Position numbers and translations under genes: made by a program
From: Fasciola hepatica
Lineage: Eukaryota > Platyhelminthes > Trematoda > Plagiorchiida > Fasciolidae
Length of the DNA stretch: 64,000 bases
Assembly (NCBI GenBank): GCA_948099385.1
Contig: CANUEZ040000061.1
Coordinates: 11,826,001-11,890,000, forward strand
Reading direction: 5' to 3'
Notes under the pieces: generated by a model
The model's input: the letters and a program-made list of their open reading frames with translations, nothing else
What the model was told of the DNA's origin: nothing
The model's database searches: none
Shown here: one piece after another, positions 1 through 12,528 of the stretch
Position numbering within the stretch: the stretch's first letter is position 1
Layout: each line of letters opens with the position of its first letter

Positions 1-3000
1 TAGTTTTGAGTTGAAATCATCAGCATTTTTATTGCTGTTCCTTGCTGCGAGTGAGTAAACTTTGATGTTTTGAACGGGCCCTTCGTTTCCTCTATTCCCT
101 GTATTGAGTCTCGACTGTGAGGTCCTTTCAGCATGCAAAGTCTGTTCGATGGTGGTACTGTTCTCTGTTAGTATTGTGGCTCTCTTGAAACCCAATAGCG
201 ATTCGGTCGTTTCCAGTTCACTTATGGATAATTACTTTATCATTGATAATAATAATAATAACAAAAATAATAATTATAACGGTATAATTCTTGACCATGA
301 TCAAGACGCATGCGCAGGGCAAGATCGATGAATACAACATGGCACGGCAGAATGAAATATTCACAATACCTGGAAGTGGGATTCACACATGGCAATATCA
401 GCAGAATAAATCTGGGCTTTTTTGAATGAACTAAATGGGCACTCTCGTCGCGGTTAATAGAAACCAATTTCGGTTCCGGGATCGGGTGGTGCCGTGACTC
501 GGCCATGCGTGATAACCGCTGAAGAAACACTGTAAAGTTTGAAACATGCAGTAAATGTGGTAACTGTGTAAACAATCCATTCCGGAGAGATCAAAATTTG
601 GGGATGTGCAGAAGAAAAAACTTTAAGTGAAAATACGTGGACCCACCTATTGAGTATCTGAAGGTTCCTTACCGAAGACTGGAGAAAGATTCACCAACTG
701 TTAACCAGTCATGGACTAGAATAGAACCAGCGTGGAATCGTAAAAGAACAAACATTGGTATCAAAGGCGCAAAGATAAGTTTATCTTCATTGATGATATT
801 TGGGCAAATCAATAGGCCAGGCGAACGCTGGTTTGAAGTACCTTATAAAGGAGGAAGCCTGTAGGATGGAAGCCAGGGAGCCAGACGAGTTTATTGTGGT
901 TTTTCCCTCGAGATAATTCCATGGAGAAGGTGACAGAAGGACAAATGAATAACGTAAAATGTGATATGCCGTTGGAGCATCATGGATGGCAGTTGGGTGC
1001 TCAGCTGAGGAATTCAAGGTGGGGTCTTTGAAGAGACTGTCGGCTAGAGTTGGAAGGTGAGCCGGAGCAAATATGAAAAGATCATAAGGTGGAATGAATA
1101 TGGAAGCAAAGACCTGTTGCTGAGATTTGCGGAGAATCAGGCCCGTGGTGGCAACGACTGCTACCTGTGTGTGAAAAGAAAAGTTTTTATGGTTACGATA
1201 GAAGAATATAGAGACATGTTCCGGCCATCAGCGAGTGTCTGGTATTTTATTTCATGGTGGTCGTAATTTTCATGGACGTGCAGGTCACGAGTCGAGGCCA
1301 AAGCAAAGGAGTGCTCACCAGACAAGACTGACCTTCATGGGGAAAATGATTAGGGTAGCAGGCGAAAATGGGATAGCGGGATCTTGTGACCCTGGCAGTA
1401 GGATTCTCATCACCATAACTACCTATGTCAGAGGTTCTACATGGCAACGGCCAGCGTAGGAAACAGTCCAGTCCGATCAATTAATTCATTGGATCCGTGC
1501 GGTAACCCGGTAGCAACATTCAGTGGACCGATGGGTACCAAAGTAACCAGCATGATCAGACAGAGATTGGGGATATGGCCATCTGGAAGTTGTGGCTATC
1601 TGGGCTCTATCTGCCTGAGGAGAATGGGCACTATCTATACCTACAGAGTGGCCCAGATCTTTGGCGGCTAGAGTCAACTGTGGATGGTTTAAGTTCTCGA
1701 CGTAAGAGGCAAGGAGGTTTTGCAGCTTTTGAAGCTCGAGGATGAAGTCCGAGTCTACCGCTTAGGAGGCCCATGTTTTGACTCCATCTGCGCTCTGGGA
1801 AAATGAAGTAGATTCGTGAAAACCTAGGTGGGTCCCAAGCCACTTACGAATGCATATTTAGGGTATGCCCTAGGAAAGTTCCGTTTTGATATTATTCTTG
1901 AGAGTAGATGAAAGCTTGTGATAGTCGGTTCATGTTCCGACGAGAAAGAATATACACATAGATGACTTTACATGGTGAAACTCGTGAAGGCGGGCATGGA
2001 AGAAGGAATTTGGCACCAGCTAGCTGGGTGAAAATGGAGTAAGGAACCCGGACGGGTTTAAACAGGGAGGCTCGGGGTCGGTTTTCGTGTAAAGAGCTCA
2101 TTCGGCACCCTGTCAATCTGCACAGGGTCAGGCAGAAGTGCTGAGTGCTTAGCTCGGACGCCAATTTGTTCTTGAGGCATCCCACAAGAAGGATCGGGTC
2201 TTGGCTGTAACGGGAAGTTCCTCCGCTAGTGACGGCTAGTAGAGCATGAATCCGATATCTTCGCAGCCAGAAGTATTTTCCGTACCTCAGTTTTTGTTTC
2301 ATTTCCTTGTTTCAGAGGAGCGAGGGAGCATGCATACAACGTAGGGAGTACTGCCCATTTCTCTTCCGCCGCCATTCTCTACTCGTGACCCATGGGCCCG
2401 CCACTGTTAGGGTTGGCTGCTTTTCCCCGTATGATGAGACAACCATAGACTTGCCGACGCTTTCTTTCCGGTGGTGCCGCGGCCTTTAGTCACGGAAGAG
2501 CGAGAATGAAGGGGACGAGACACACGGTACGGTTCCAACACTCGGGTAATGCAAAGATGAGAGCTCGCTCCAGGGTGGGCCGGAGTCCTACGACTTTCAC
2601 TTTTTATGTGAGCCAGCCATTGTTATCGTAATCCGCAGTGATATAAAGAGATGATCCACGGACCATCAGTCGTTTTGGTGTCTGGGTAATAAAGGTTTTA
2701 TAGTGGCCCATCCCAGGAGAACGGTGCGACATTCGATGGAAGTGCTATCTGTGTTCAGTCGGATATGACACTTCAGTCCTGTGGCACAAAGAGTGGTTAA
2801 GCAGTGTACGCATGATTCGATTCAGGGTGATGTTCGGATGAAGGATAAGGATTTTGTCAGGTTCTTCATTTTAGAGCTAGAGATAAAGGTGGAGACCAAA
2901 TCAGATGCAGAACTAGGACTGTTTAAAGGTCATCATTCGTGCGGCTGGTAATATAACGTATATTCAGCGACGATTCCAGTGGCACTGGCCTCGGTCACTT

Positions 3001-3190
3001 TGGTAAAACGATGTGGATAATGTGAACTGGCGAGCTTATGCTAAGACAGAGACAACGACGATGCACGGTCAGGTACAACCTAGAGATTATCAGTGTTTCA
3101 GAATAGTATCCGGTTCGCTGTGTGTTGGCAAAGTTTGGAAACGGATGTGGGTATAAACTTTCTGCGGGGATACAAGTTTTATCTGCATGA
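1..3190. other. No recognisable gene (3.2 kb)
   Basis: Open frames here are all short (at most 136 codons, minus strand 1892-2302) and show no motif I recognise. The minus-strand frame at 240-575 ends in a tyrosine run encoded by the AAT microsatellite, which argues against a real protein. I see no LTR, tRNA-like or reverse transcriptase motif. The stretch may be very old repeat sequence. Confidence 0.5.
246..277. repeat. Short (AAT)n microsatellite
   Basis: An interrupted AAT/AAC tract is directly visible. Such tracts often mark LINE 3' ends, but no LINE coding trace was found upstream. Confidence 0.7.
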
Positions 3191-3540
3191 CTTCAGGAAA
3201 GAATGTAGGGTCTGGATTGGAAGAGCGATAAGAGAGAGAGACCGGGGCAAACTCTAGGAAATACAGAAATATTATTAGGTTCGGAAATTACGTGGCTGGA
3301 CCTAATCAAAGGTCTGATAAATAGTATGAGACAGTACTGGATTTTGAGCATACACGAGAAAGCATATACATATACTTGAGCAAGATTATCAGACTGGTCA
3401 TGAGACGAGGTTCGGACATGAAATACTGTGAACTGTTGTAGTTTAGCAATCAAGACAGTCCTCAAAAGCCTCACCTCTGTTAATGCTATTGCAGGTCATA
3501 TTGATTAAAGGAGATGCCTCAAGGAGTCTTCTTAGTGCCC

Positions 3541-4640
3541 CTATATATTGTTCTGGCATGCGACACCATCGTAGTAAGTCAGGAAGCTTATTCCAGAGGC
3601 TAGGATGGATAACCGAAAAATATATGGATCTGACTGAGAGCCTGGATTGAGGGGTTGTAATGGTGAATTGTCTGTGAAAAAGGGAGTAAAGGGTCTCTTT
3701 TCGGAAATCAGGTGAATTATCAGATGAGTGAACTTTTGAGTGCAGAAGTCTGAAGAGAAATGCAAGGTTGAGCGTGATATCACGTAACCATGGAGGTTCA
3801 AGCCGGAGTAGTTTGAACCTGGCCCTGCAGTTAAGGCTGCAGGAAGGGTTGCTTTATTTTTCAGTGGAAAAGCGCCGCACTCTATTTTGACCCGGTCAGC
3901 CTTTTGCATCAGGATAAGGACCAGAGGGCAGTAATCCAACAGCGCCCTGGGGGAAGTGTTGAAAATCATGAGCTTTCTCTCCTGAGTAAAGTTTGCTGTG
4001 AGGATAAATGCAATCGTCCTTCTGGCCTTGCCTTCATGGGTCTCTGCTTGTTCACGGAAGTTAATAGAACAGGAATAACGCATGCTCAGGTCTCTTACAA
4101 CGTGCGTGGTGGGAATCGGCAGGCCCTTTGTTGTGGAAGACCCAAAATGAACATCGCATTTGCATGACAGAAGAGAGCTGTTAGCTGCCCGAAACTTCAT
4201 CAACCATTGAGTATGCCAGTTGTTTAGGGACTTAAAATCGGACAAAATATTACTAAGAGCTAAGTGCAGGGCGTATGCCTCAGCCTAGAGGAATGCCATG
4301 CCATGAAGCACTACTGGAAAGAAGTCATTTGTGTATATGAGAAACAAAAGAGAGCCTAGAACTCTACCCTGATGGACCCAGCTAGCAAATTGTTTGGGCT
4401 GAGAAGATGTCCCGTTGACGATAACGGTTTGGGAACTTTCGGATAGATAAGATGAAAGCCAGAACAGAGGGGGGTAGGTGACTCCGTAGGATTTATTCTT
4501 GACGGTAAGCGAGTGAGAGATACGCTTTCGGAAGCTTTAGTCATGTCGGGAAAGTTGACGATGAATGACTTGTTGCTGTCGGCAATAGAAATGATTGCAT
4601 TGAGGAAGTTCATCTGGCACTTTTGGCACTAACGGGACTC
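3541..4640 (-). pseudogene. Decayed non-LTR retrotransposon (LINE) reverse transcriptase, C-terminal half
   Basis: Read on the minus strand, two overlapping frames resemble a CR1/jockey-type reverse transcriptase. The first (4613 to 4356) matches the 'FLDxTKAFDSVSHxxLL' palm region in degenerate form (FPDMTKASESVS), followed by a loop that should read GVPQGSVLGP but is eroded. The second (4245 to 3541) carries the region after the catalytic box: 'LNNWHTQWLMKF', then 'VVRDLSMRYS' (usually VKDLGV), then 'LLDYCPLVLI' (usually LLEYCSPVW). The FADD catalytic box itself is not recoverable. At the upstream end it abuts the family-B BEL copy near 4640-4660, so it is either 5'-truncated and inserted there or joined by deletion. 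It is non-functional. Confidence 0.7.
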
Positions 4641-4649
4641 TGGGAACCC

Positions 4650-6918
4650 ACGTTGTTGGTTCAGTATTTGTTGCTTTGTCGAAGGGTACTTCATTTCGCG
4701 GTCGACCATCCAGTTCCATCCTAGTACCGTAAACTGCCACTAGGTCGGCTAATTCCGAACTGCTTTTGGGCGACCTGCTGGAGCTTGGCTCTCAGCTGGG
4801 CTTCCTGAAAAGGTCTTTTCTTGGGATATACCGCACTTCCTTGGGCCTTTTCTTTATTTATTGATAGATGGTTTGAAGATGGTTGCTTGGGTAGAGCAAC
4901 TTTGCGTTGCCCACCGTGGCATCACCTCCACGAGTTCAGCAATGCAAGCGCCAACTGATCCTTTTATGAGTGAACTTCACTTTCCTGAGATAGACCGTTG
5001 GACCCAATGTCAAAAAACTAAATGTGTTCTACATAGGCACTTCTCTCAGTAACCTCTAAGCAACTAACTGAGGCCGATTGCTTAACTCCGTTCAACAGGT
5101 ATCCAAGAAGTGTCCAGCTAAGTATCTTTCGCTTAGTAAATGGTTCTTTTCGATTGCCTGTACTCTTTTCAAGTATCCAATGAGCCTTTGGTACAATGCA
5201 TCCAATCGGTATATAAAAGTGAGGCACAGACCTTTTTCTGAACTCCATGTCCTTGAGATGAGACCACCTCTTGGCGATTGATCTGATAGAGTCGGCTGAT
5301 TTCATTGGCAAGCCGTCTATTGCAAAGGCTTCCGGAAAGTCTACGGACGCTAAATGCAGGGTCAGCCCCGCCGAATTGTTAACTTGACCCCCCGAAACCG
5401 TGCTAATAGTGAGAAAGGTGGGCTGGCCGACTAGTTCATGGCTTTCTATAAGCTCGCACGTAATCAGCAAAGTATCGAACTCCGTGTCCAAAAATCCATT
5501 GGCCCTCCTTGATCCTTTCGGTATCACGATGCCGACAGATACGATGCCTAATCTTGCCCGCTTGAAGTCATCAGGTCCCTTCGAACAGACAGTTCCGGGT
5601 TCATCCGGCTAGTGGGCCTAATGCTTCGAGGGCCATGTAGTAACGGGTGATGAATGCTCACGCATCCTTCCAGGTCACACTTCATTCTAAAGCGGTATCC
5701 CGAGGCTCGATGAGGGTTGGTAAAACTCAGAGCCCGAGCCGATCTTTTTTACTGCTGGCCACCGATTGGGTACAATCATTCCATGAAAGGTCGGACAATC
5801 TGTTGGCCGATGCAGTGAGTTGCAAAGCTTGCATTAAGTTGACCTCTCGGGCTCTCGATTTATAGTGTGCATGTTAGCCAAAGACTGGATCAAGTTACAG
5901 TCGTTCCCTACAATTTGAGCCCGTGTTGATTCCGTTTGCTCTGGTCTGCAACTCTCGCGTATGATCTGTCAAAATCGGCCGTTGGCGATACGGGACCGAC
6001 GACGTATGAACTCCATCAAATGGTCGAAAGTGGATTCTCGCCCAAGCGTATTTACTTTCTCAGCTTTCTCTTCCCACCGGCCCCGTGAGTCAATAGGTAG
6101 ACGTCGGACGACGCCTACCTGTGTGTGCAAGGCATTCAGAACATATGGGTATTCTAAATGCTGTAGCGCTATGCTGTATTTCTGCTTTTTTATCACCAAA
6201 TCTGACAATAATCCAGCGTTGCCCTCAGTCCTTTTTGCCTTCGACGAAACTCCGTCAATCAAGCCTCTAGCCAGCTTGAATGATTATCCAAACAAATCTC
6301 TCAGGATTCTGTGTGCCCTGATGTACCCTATTGGTTGATCTGGCGTCGAGCAGCTTTTGATAACACTTTTAGGTCTCCCACGACATTAATGCAATAAATG
6401 CAAGAACCTTTCCCCAGGATCAACAACTTCGCATTCAACAAAACTTTCGAATTTGCTCGTGAATATACAGTATTGCCCCGGGGTGCCCGTCGAAATGGGC
6501 TGGCTCCACTCTTGACAGGTCCAGTGCGAAAACCCCGGTAAGTTCAGGCGGCTTCAAAGGCTTATGTTCGTCCTCTCCGTGGCCCTTTCAATGTTCATAT
6601 CATGATTTACATGGTTTTCCTGCTGGCCGGCTGAAGCCAGTTACCTGTTTTCTTTCCAGCTAACCGCAGCCGATCCTCCAGTACCATCATTCTCACTTTA
6701 TGAATATTAACGTCTTTAAGCTCGTGACGATTGGAAATATTTAACTTTGCACTGACAGAACTAGTAGATTTAGCATTATCCAGAGAATCAATAACACCCA
6801 AACCATCCCCAGACACTTGCAAGGTTATTTCCCACTGCCCCATGGGGTCCTTGCTTCCTCTTCTGAGCTCTCTGAATGGGCATCCTGGTCCGGGTTCAAC
6901 TCGGGTGCTGCGAATCAC
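4650..6918 (-). pseudogene. Decayed Gag-protease-RNase H-like polyprotein, family B
   Basis: Homology to the intact frame at 30556-33087 is clear in several pieces. The Gag N-terminal segment shows 'RRGSKD' and 'VSGDGLGVIDSLDN'. The mid-Gag segment shows 'EAKRTEG'-like and 'SRIANGRF' blocks. The protease region carries 'NGFLDTEFDTLLI' where the active copy has LDTGSDTSLI, so the catalytic DTG is changed to DTE. The following block ends 'AHWILEKS'. The last piece, 'AVYGTRMELDGRPRNEVPF', corresponds to the RNase H-like remnant. The element is dead; its value is as evidence for the ancestry of the deletion form. Confidence 0.78.
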
Positions 6919-6955
6919 AATTATTGCAAATCGAGAAACGCGTAGCCCAATGGGA
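6908..6955 (-). repeat. Second fragment of family-B LTR 3' end
   Basis: The sequence at about 6922-6950 repeats the LTR 3' block (caaatcgagaaacgcgtagcc), and the leader adjoining Gag lines up base for base with the element-B leader. The full LTR begins only 150 bp further on, at 7109. The true LTR of this copy may therefore be truncated at about 6955, with a separate LTR next to it. Confidence 0.6.
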
Positions 6956-7108
6956 GCGGCTCAGGATAGATAAAAAAAGGCATCTCGAGTCATGGATCTA
7001 GGCCTGAAGCTGAACAATTTTTATGAGCCGTCATATCGGCGCACCGCGAGGGCATATGTGGCTTTTAGGAAACACATTCGATTTCCATATTTAGTGTGAT
7101 GCGGGTGG

Positions 7109-7466
7109 TTTAAGTCAGTTCTCACAAATCGAGCAACGCGTAGCCAATCGGAACAAATCCCAAAACCAGAACAAGATTGAGTCGCATTTTCCACGGCACT
7201 GAATTGAAATCCACAATGAGTAAAAATATGCACAATCCTGAAGTATGCGGCCCAATAAACCCAACAGAAAAACCCAAAGGCTCAACGCCCCGTGGCTCAA
7301 GCGCGACAGTCAGAAACGGCTCAAGGCCAAGTTCAAATGTTTCACACAAATAAACAAGCGTGCAAAGGTGTAGTGTATGAACGAGCTTACCAAAGTAATG
7401 TCAAAAATTGTCGCATTCATAAGGCACGTGAGGCTTTTGGGGGATTTTTAATATCTGTCCTTTACA
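7109..7466 (-). repeat. Decayed family-B LTR (5' LTR of the antisense copy)
   Basis: The reverse complement aligns over its whole length with the 359-bp LTRs at 30159 and 33903. It keeps the LTR 3' block (GGCTACGCGTTGCTCGATTT on the minus strand) and ends at 7466 in TTTACA, matching the reverse complement of the LTR start TGTAACGA only loosely. Its length is 358 bp against 359 bp in the intact LTRs. Confidence 0.75.
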
Positions 7467-10410
7467 GGGTGGGGGTTGGTAATTAGCTTTCCAATATACA
7501 GTTCCAAGGTCAGGCCGCACCGGGATCGCTGCATACAGTCCCAGGCCTCTCTCTACCAGAAGGGTATGGACCGGTAATTCCGACATGAATTTCAGGTTGT
7601 CTTATTTTATTGTTTTCCCCGCCGGTGTTTTTCTAGTACGTCAGTCCCTTAGACTTTTGCATCTAGGCTCCGCTCGCGTAACCTACGACTGCAAGCGCCA
7701 ATCAGACCTTGTGAGGCTTCCAATATAAAATTGCCTCAACTAGAACAGCCGGGCAGGATCTTGACAAAGCAGTCGTTTGAGAACCCTACCAGTGTTTATA
7801 TCTGGATAGGGGAGCGCCTTCTCCTTTCTAAAAAGGCGGTTTTGGGAGCTAAGAAAAAACGCCTGCAATACATCTATAAGGACATGCAATTCGCCATAAT
7901 CACACAACATCCTGCGCAATCTGAAATGAACTGAACCTGAAGATGAAACCTACTGGAGCAAACAACAGCTACACAACACTGTGTGATCGTTTCTTATTAT
8001 GAAAAGTTAGAAATATCCAATAGCTTCTACGAACTTAGCTCCAGTTATGCTTAATAATGTCCCGCACGACTTTATTCAGTAATACCTTCCTGACTCGCAT
8101 CAAGAAATCAACAGGCTTGCTCATATTGTTCCCTCATCCCGCTGCCCTGTCTCTCCAACTTTCTCGCTACGAACTTACTAGTGCCTCTTCCGAAGGTTCT
8201 GTACCACCTAAAGACTTTCTTACACTCACTTTGAATTACCCACGACTCTCTATAAAGCCATTATCCACTTCCTCCCTCCGGTAGTGCTACCGATGTGACA
8301 CATGATTGCAAAGATTAACAAGTTTGTTTGCATGAATCATTGCCAAACTTGGCGGTGCCACTTACTCCGCCTGCGAACACTGTCAGCAAGCCTTTGCTCT
8401 CCTGAACTAAACTCCCTACTCCGCCTTTGTTTCGGATACTTCTTCTTCTGCTCTCCGCCGAGTATATTCTTTGTCCTGTCTCTAACCGATAACCAGGGGC
8501 CATGGACTCTACACGGGAACGGGTCCTGATCTAACTCAAGAGAAACTGGATGATCTCAATACTCCGAGACCGTGGAACCCAAATACCTGCGGCCGCTACC
8601 CGAACAGTAGTACGGGATTCGCTGCGTCCTGTTCGGATGCTTTTTCTGTATACTGTCCATCGAAGATTACCAGGTCACTATCCATCACAGCTCTAAATTC
8701 TACTCATCAAAATTATACATTCGGCACTCTGTCCTCCACAACTGATTAGATTGCTTCACTGCCCGTACGTATATGGCTACCTCGCACACCCCTGACCCTT
8801 GTAACCCCACGAATTCGCTTCCAGCTGATTGAATGACCCCCGATTACCTTCGTTACCTTCGGCATGCTCGTCCCAAATTTTGTTCTGTCATGCTATCCCG
8901 GTTTTCAGCCAATGCCCCAAAAATCTGAACTGTTTTATTCAGCGAATTCAAACACATCCAACAGATCCCGGCAACTGAGTCCCGCTCTGTTGTCCTGGCT
9001 GACATCGAGACGAGGATTCCACGGGCTCAAATAGCCTGAAAAAGGGCATCATTCAAACCAAAAACGGGATGAGTCTGATCAACGATACCCTTTTATTGAC
9101 ATTTTTGACCACTCTCCAAAACCCTGAAACAGCTACGTCACTCAGGTTACAGTTCCAATAATGTTGCGGCGATCGGAGGGTCGTAGTGGTTCCCACGAAT
9201 GGTTCGCTAATACACCGATGGAGAGGTGTATTCGCCAACACCGTCACATAATATAACCGATAGTGATAACAGAGTGGATACTAGGTCAACCTCTAGTGAC
9301 ACACAGCCCGAATAAAGTTGGTTTGATTTGCCTGGTTGAAAAGCTCACTACGGGTGTGCGGCTATAGTGGGTAACCCCACAAACTGTACACGAAAAGTGT
9401 TTAAAGTTAACAGATAAGCCCACCGCCGGAGAATGTTAAGGCACGGCAACACCGTATTGACTAATTCCCGGTTGGGACTTAAAATTCTTTAGAAAGACCT
9501 CAAAGATGGTGGGTTTTACCTCTCCTTGATCTTCACATGTTTTACTTATTCATTCGTTCTTACCTGGTCGAGGTCAGCCGGTTTTGCTTCCGGTTTGCTC
9601 AAATTCAGCACGTGTTGTTCAATTTCTACAGACGTCCACGGCCCGGTGAAGCCTGAGCTCTTTGGTTACCCTTCGGATTTTGTCCCTACTTCATCCTGAG
9701 ACGAACTATAGTTAAAAGTGTATTTGAACTAGTTTTATACTTACTCAATAATTACCTAGATATGGCACCGGTAACATAAACGATTCTTCTGATATCGCTA
9801 GATCTGCATTTTTGGTATTCGGGTCGACTTACTTCGGGATTTGCAATAAAGGAGAGTCGTCATCGACTTCTTATGCCCCGAGGCAATAAAGAGCATGCTG
9901 CCCAAACAGATGGTACACTTCCTCGAAAATGTTACAGCTGAAGTGTCACACATGTTACACCTGCGCTAATCAGATTGTTAGATTCATTCTTACCTGTTTT
10001 CGTCGACCCTTTTCCTTGTATTCCCTCGCTTATCAACTTCTGCTCACAGCCATCACTTCTGTGCATCCCATATCGTTTCTCTCCCTCTCAGATGATCCTT
10101 CATGTTCACCTGCCATAAAAAAATTCCTCAGGGTTTATCCAAGTTAATTCCTCAACATGCGACCCAACCCTACGTGTCTCCTTCAAGAACTGCTACCTCC
10201 GTTTTCCATCCCTTCACTGCTATTTACTTCTGCCTCCATATATATAACTAGATATATATGTATATATTGATAGTGAGTAGTACGTAAACTTGTGGACAAA
10301 ATTGCCGCGGAAGCACACGTCCGGTTTTGCGGTTGTTGCCGCTCATCAGGTATGCCTACCCGGTACTCCTGTGCCCACTCGTCTTCATACTTGTACAGTC
10401 CGATGTTATA
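7467..10410. other. No recognisable gene (2.9 kb)
   Basis: Only short frames occur (at most 75 codons) and none carries a motif I can name. Pyrimidine-rich stretches near 8050-8530 and 9950-10250 resemble the composition of the LINE 5' regions further right. The evidence is too weak for a call. Confidence 0.4.
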
Positions 10411-10515
10411 TGTTCACTGGGATCTAATTTGAATCGTCTGGAGTGTGGATGGATACTCTTAATTGAAGAGTATCCATTCACACTCCAGATGATTCATATT
10501 AGATTCTAGTGAACA
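10411..10515. repeat. Near-perfect 105-bp palindrome (fold-back)
   Basis: The left arm, starting tgttcactgggatctaattt, is followed by its imperfect reverse complement, ending attagattctagtgaaca. The centre is at 10461-10463 around ttaattgaa. Arms of about 51 bases match at roughly 90 percent by eye, and AT-rich TATA-type sequence flanks both sides. It could be a fold-back transposon remnant or a cruciform-prone inverted duplication. No terminal duplication is obvious. Confidence 0.85.
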
Positions 10516-11171
10516 ATATATATATATCCACATATTTTCCCTGCCTCCTCCAGTTCTTCACCGGCCAGTTCTCTCGCCACCATGCCGCCGCCCCTCATGA
10601 TATGCATCAATTTTGTCTATATCTGTGCCTCATATTTGCCTTGTCTCGATCCTCCTGCGCCATGGCTGCCACCTGACCCACTCTCTTCGTCTTGCATCGA
10701 TTGCTCCCTGTTGTCAAATCGATACCGTCCATTTATTGCAATAAGGCATAGTTCATTGCTACCTAGTTCCTAGCCATATCACTCGGTTTTTTGTTCTTCC
10801 TTTCTTCTCTTCTTTTTTTCTTTATTCATGGTTTCTCGTAACGATAGGCTCTTATGTTGATTTTCAGCCCTCTCCACGTAGAACTCCTAGGATGCGATCT
10901 CCTCTACTTGGCTCCGCCAGCTCTTCCATTTGACCTCGGATTTCAAATTTTCCGGGCACATATTTGAATCCATCCATGGATCCACTTAATCTACCTCCAT
11001 TACTCCTCAGTGTGCACACAACTGCCTCCTTCTCCTCTCACCTATATTTCTTCCTACCCCTCCTTTTTATTGCGTAATCCTGAATTTTTCATGAATTTTG
11101 TCTGACAGTTTTGTCGTCTGTAAAAATTTTGATCATGTGTAAGGCATGCTTCGGGCGTCCTTAAAATAAAC

Positions 11172-11188
11172 AATTATTATTATTATTA
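11172..11188. repeat. (ATT)n tract, LINE-like 3' terminus
   Basis: A short ATT repeat follows 'cctt aaaataaaca', with the look of a LINE 3' end ending in a microsatellite. The coding trace expected just upstream was not identified, so assignment to a LINE is inference. Confidence 0.45.
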
Positions 11189-11396
11189 GGTACACCCTCG
11201 CGTTTTCAGCCCAAAACATTTCTTGGTTTTATTGTCACAGCTCGCCTTTTCCCTGCCCTGGTCAAACACAACCTAGTCAATTAAAGCAACAGGGCTCAGT
11301 ATAGATTCCACTGCCCAGGCAACGCAAAGCATCCCAGGCCCATATCTGTTTCTTGCTATTCCAGCTTATTGAGGAGTTGCCAGCTAGAGATTTCAC

Positions 11397-12528
11397 TTGA
11401 GACCAAAGGATAGCCGCGGTCGTTCATCTTTCAGTGATACCGAGATAATCCCCTATGAAATTCTTCTTCGGCTGGAAATACCTCGATCAATCAAAAGCAA
11501 CCCACCCTTGCCTAAGCACCCTGACCCCTCTAGCCCGGAAACAAGGACCACTCAATATCCAGCTGGCAAGATACCACCAGCGGATCCAGCACCCCGTCTG
11601 GTCTACCTGCCAACTGGTAATGTTGATTTGTCGAACGCCACATCCCTGGTCTCACTGCCACTCAAAAACCACTTTATGGCAGTTCCACAAGTAGCTTCTG
11701 CTTCCGTTATCTTTAGTCCCAGACCGCAGGCCCCAGAATGCACAATATATCAGTATCAGACCTCTGCACTACCCGACGTTAGCCACAAAGTCAAAACAGG
11801 ACACTGGCGTGCCCACCAGTTCCCGTTTTACTAGTTACCACTCTCCTGCCAAGACATTGGCCCTTGATAACAACTATTGCTCTCACTCAGAAGACACTGC
11901 AAACAACACACTCGGTACAAGCTAAGACTCGCGACTCACAAAAGCGTTCACGAACCCCCTGAGCCTACCTGTTACTCTACTGAGGTCTGAATTTTTTCAA
12001 CTGCTCACTTCATCCAGAAGCTCTCACACTCCATCGACACTTCCCGAAAGCGCACCTGCGGACTCCGTGGGAGTCGACCAGCGGGGCCACCGTCCTGCTC
12101 CACTCGACGCCATTGAATCCTTGCGTAGGAGTTGCCATCAGAGCCATAACAGTGTCACAAAGCGCTATATTGCCACACCACCATCTCCGCCACTTTTCTC
12201 TCCTTCTCATCAAAACGGACTTACTAACCCACCAATTCCCTTGCTACCCAGCATCCCCTCTAGCCCCCTGACAGCAACCCATATATTACTGCCTAATCGC
12301 ACCTCCAAAGTTTCTTCTTCTCCCTTTTCCAACCTATACCTTATCCTGAATTACCGCTTGCCCGCACCAGAAGCTCCAGGATCGTATTTGTATTCCACAT
12401 CCCCAATCTACGTAACCACCCTCCAAACCCACCGTCCTTACGCCCCCTTTAACCTCCGGCTCCGTCCAAATCTGGTCACTGCCTTCCCACCCTCCACCTT
12501 ACTCTTACTCCCAGCAACTCACACATAA
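11397..12528 (+). pseudogene. Pro/Ser/Thr-rich segment, possibly LINE ORF1-like
   Basis: Two frames (11397-11834, 145 codons; 12067-12528, 153 codons) are rich in proline, serine and leucine and lack zinc fingers or enzyme motifs. Their position immediately before a LINE endonuclease remnant suggests an ORF1 or linker region. The openness may simply reflect C/T-rich composition. Function unknown. Confidence 0.35.

Larger units (their letters stand above)
4645..7466 (-). mobile_element. Decayed BEL/Pao element, family B (non-autonomous form), minus strand
   Basis: This is an old antisense copy of the same family as the element at 30159-34261. Running from high to low coordinates it holds an LTR (7466-7109), a second LTR 3'-end fragment (about 6955-6908), Gag N-terminus (6918-6607), Gag core (6262-5969), the aspartic-protease region (5527-5018), and then an RNase H-like segment (4740 to about 4650). 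The protease and RNase H-like blocks are separated only by the same short linker as in element B, so this copy also lacks the reverse transcriptase core. Many stops and frameshifts are present. The distal end is lost at the LINE remnant. Confidence 0.8.

Noticed and set aside
240..575. 111-codon minus-strand protein
   Set aside because: The C-terminus is a microsatellite-encoded tyrosine run and no domain is visible; likely a chance frame.
12067..12528. Independent proline-rich host gene
   Set aside because: It lies in order before LINE endonuclease and reverse transcriptase remnants, in C/T-rich sequence that favours open frames, and no splice or promoter evidence was seen.
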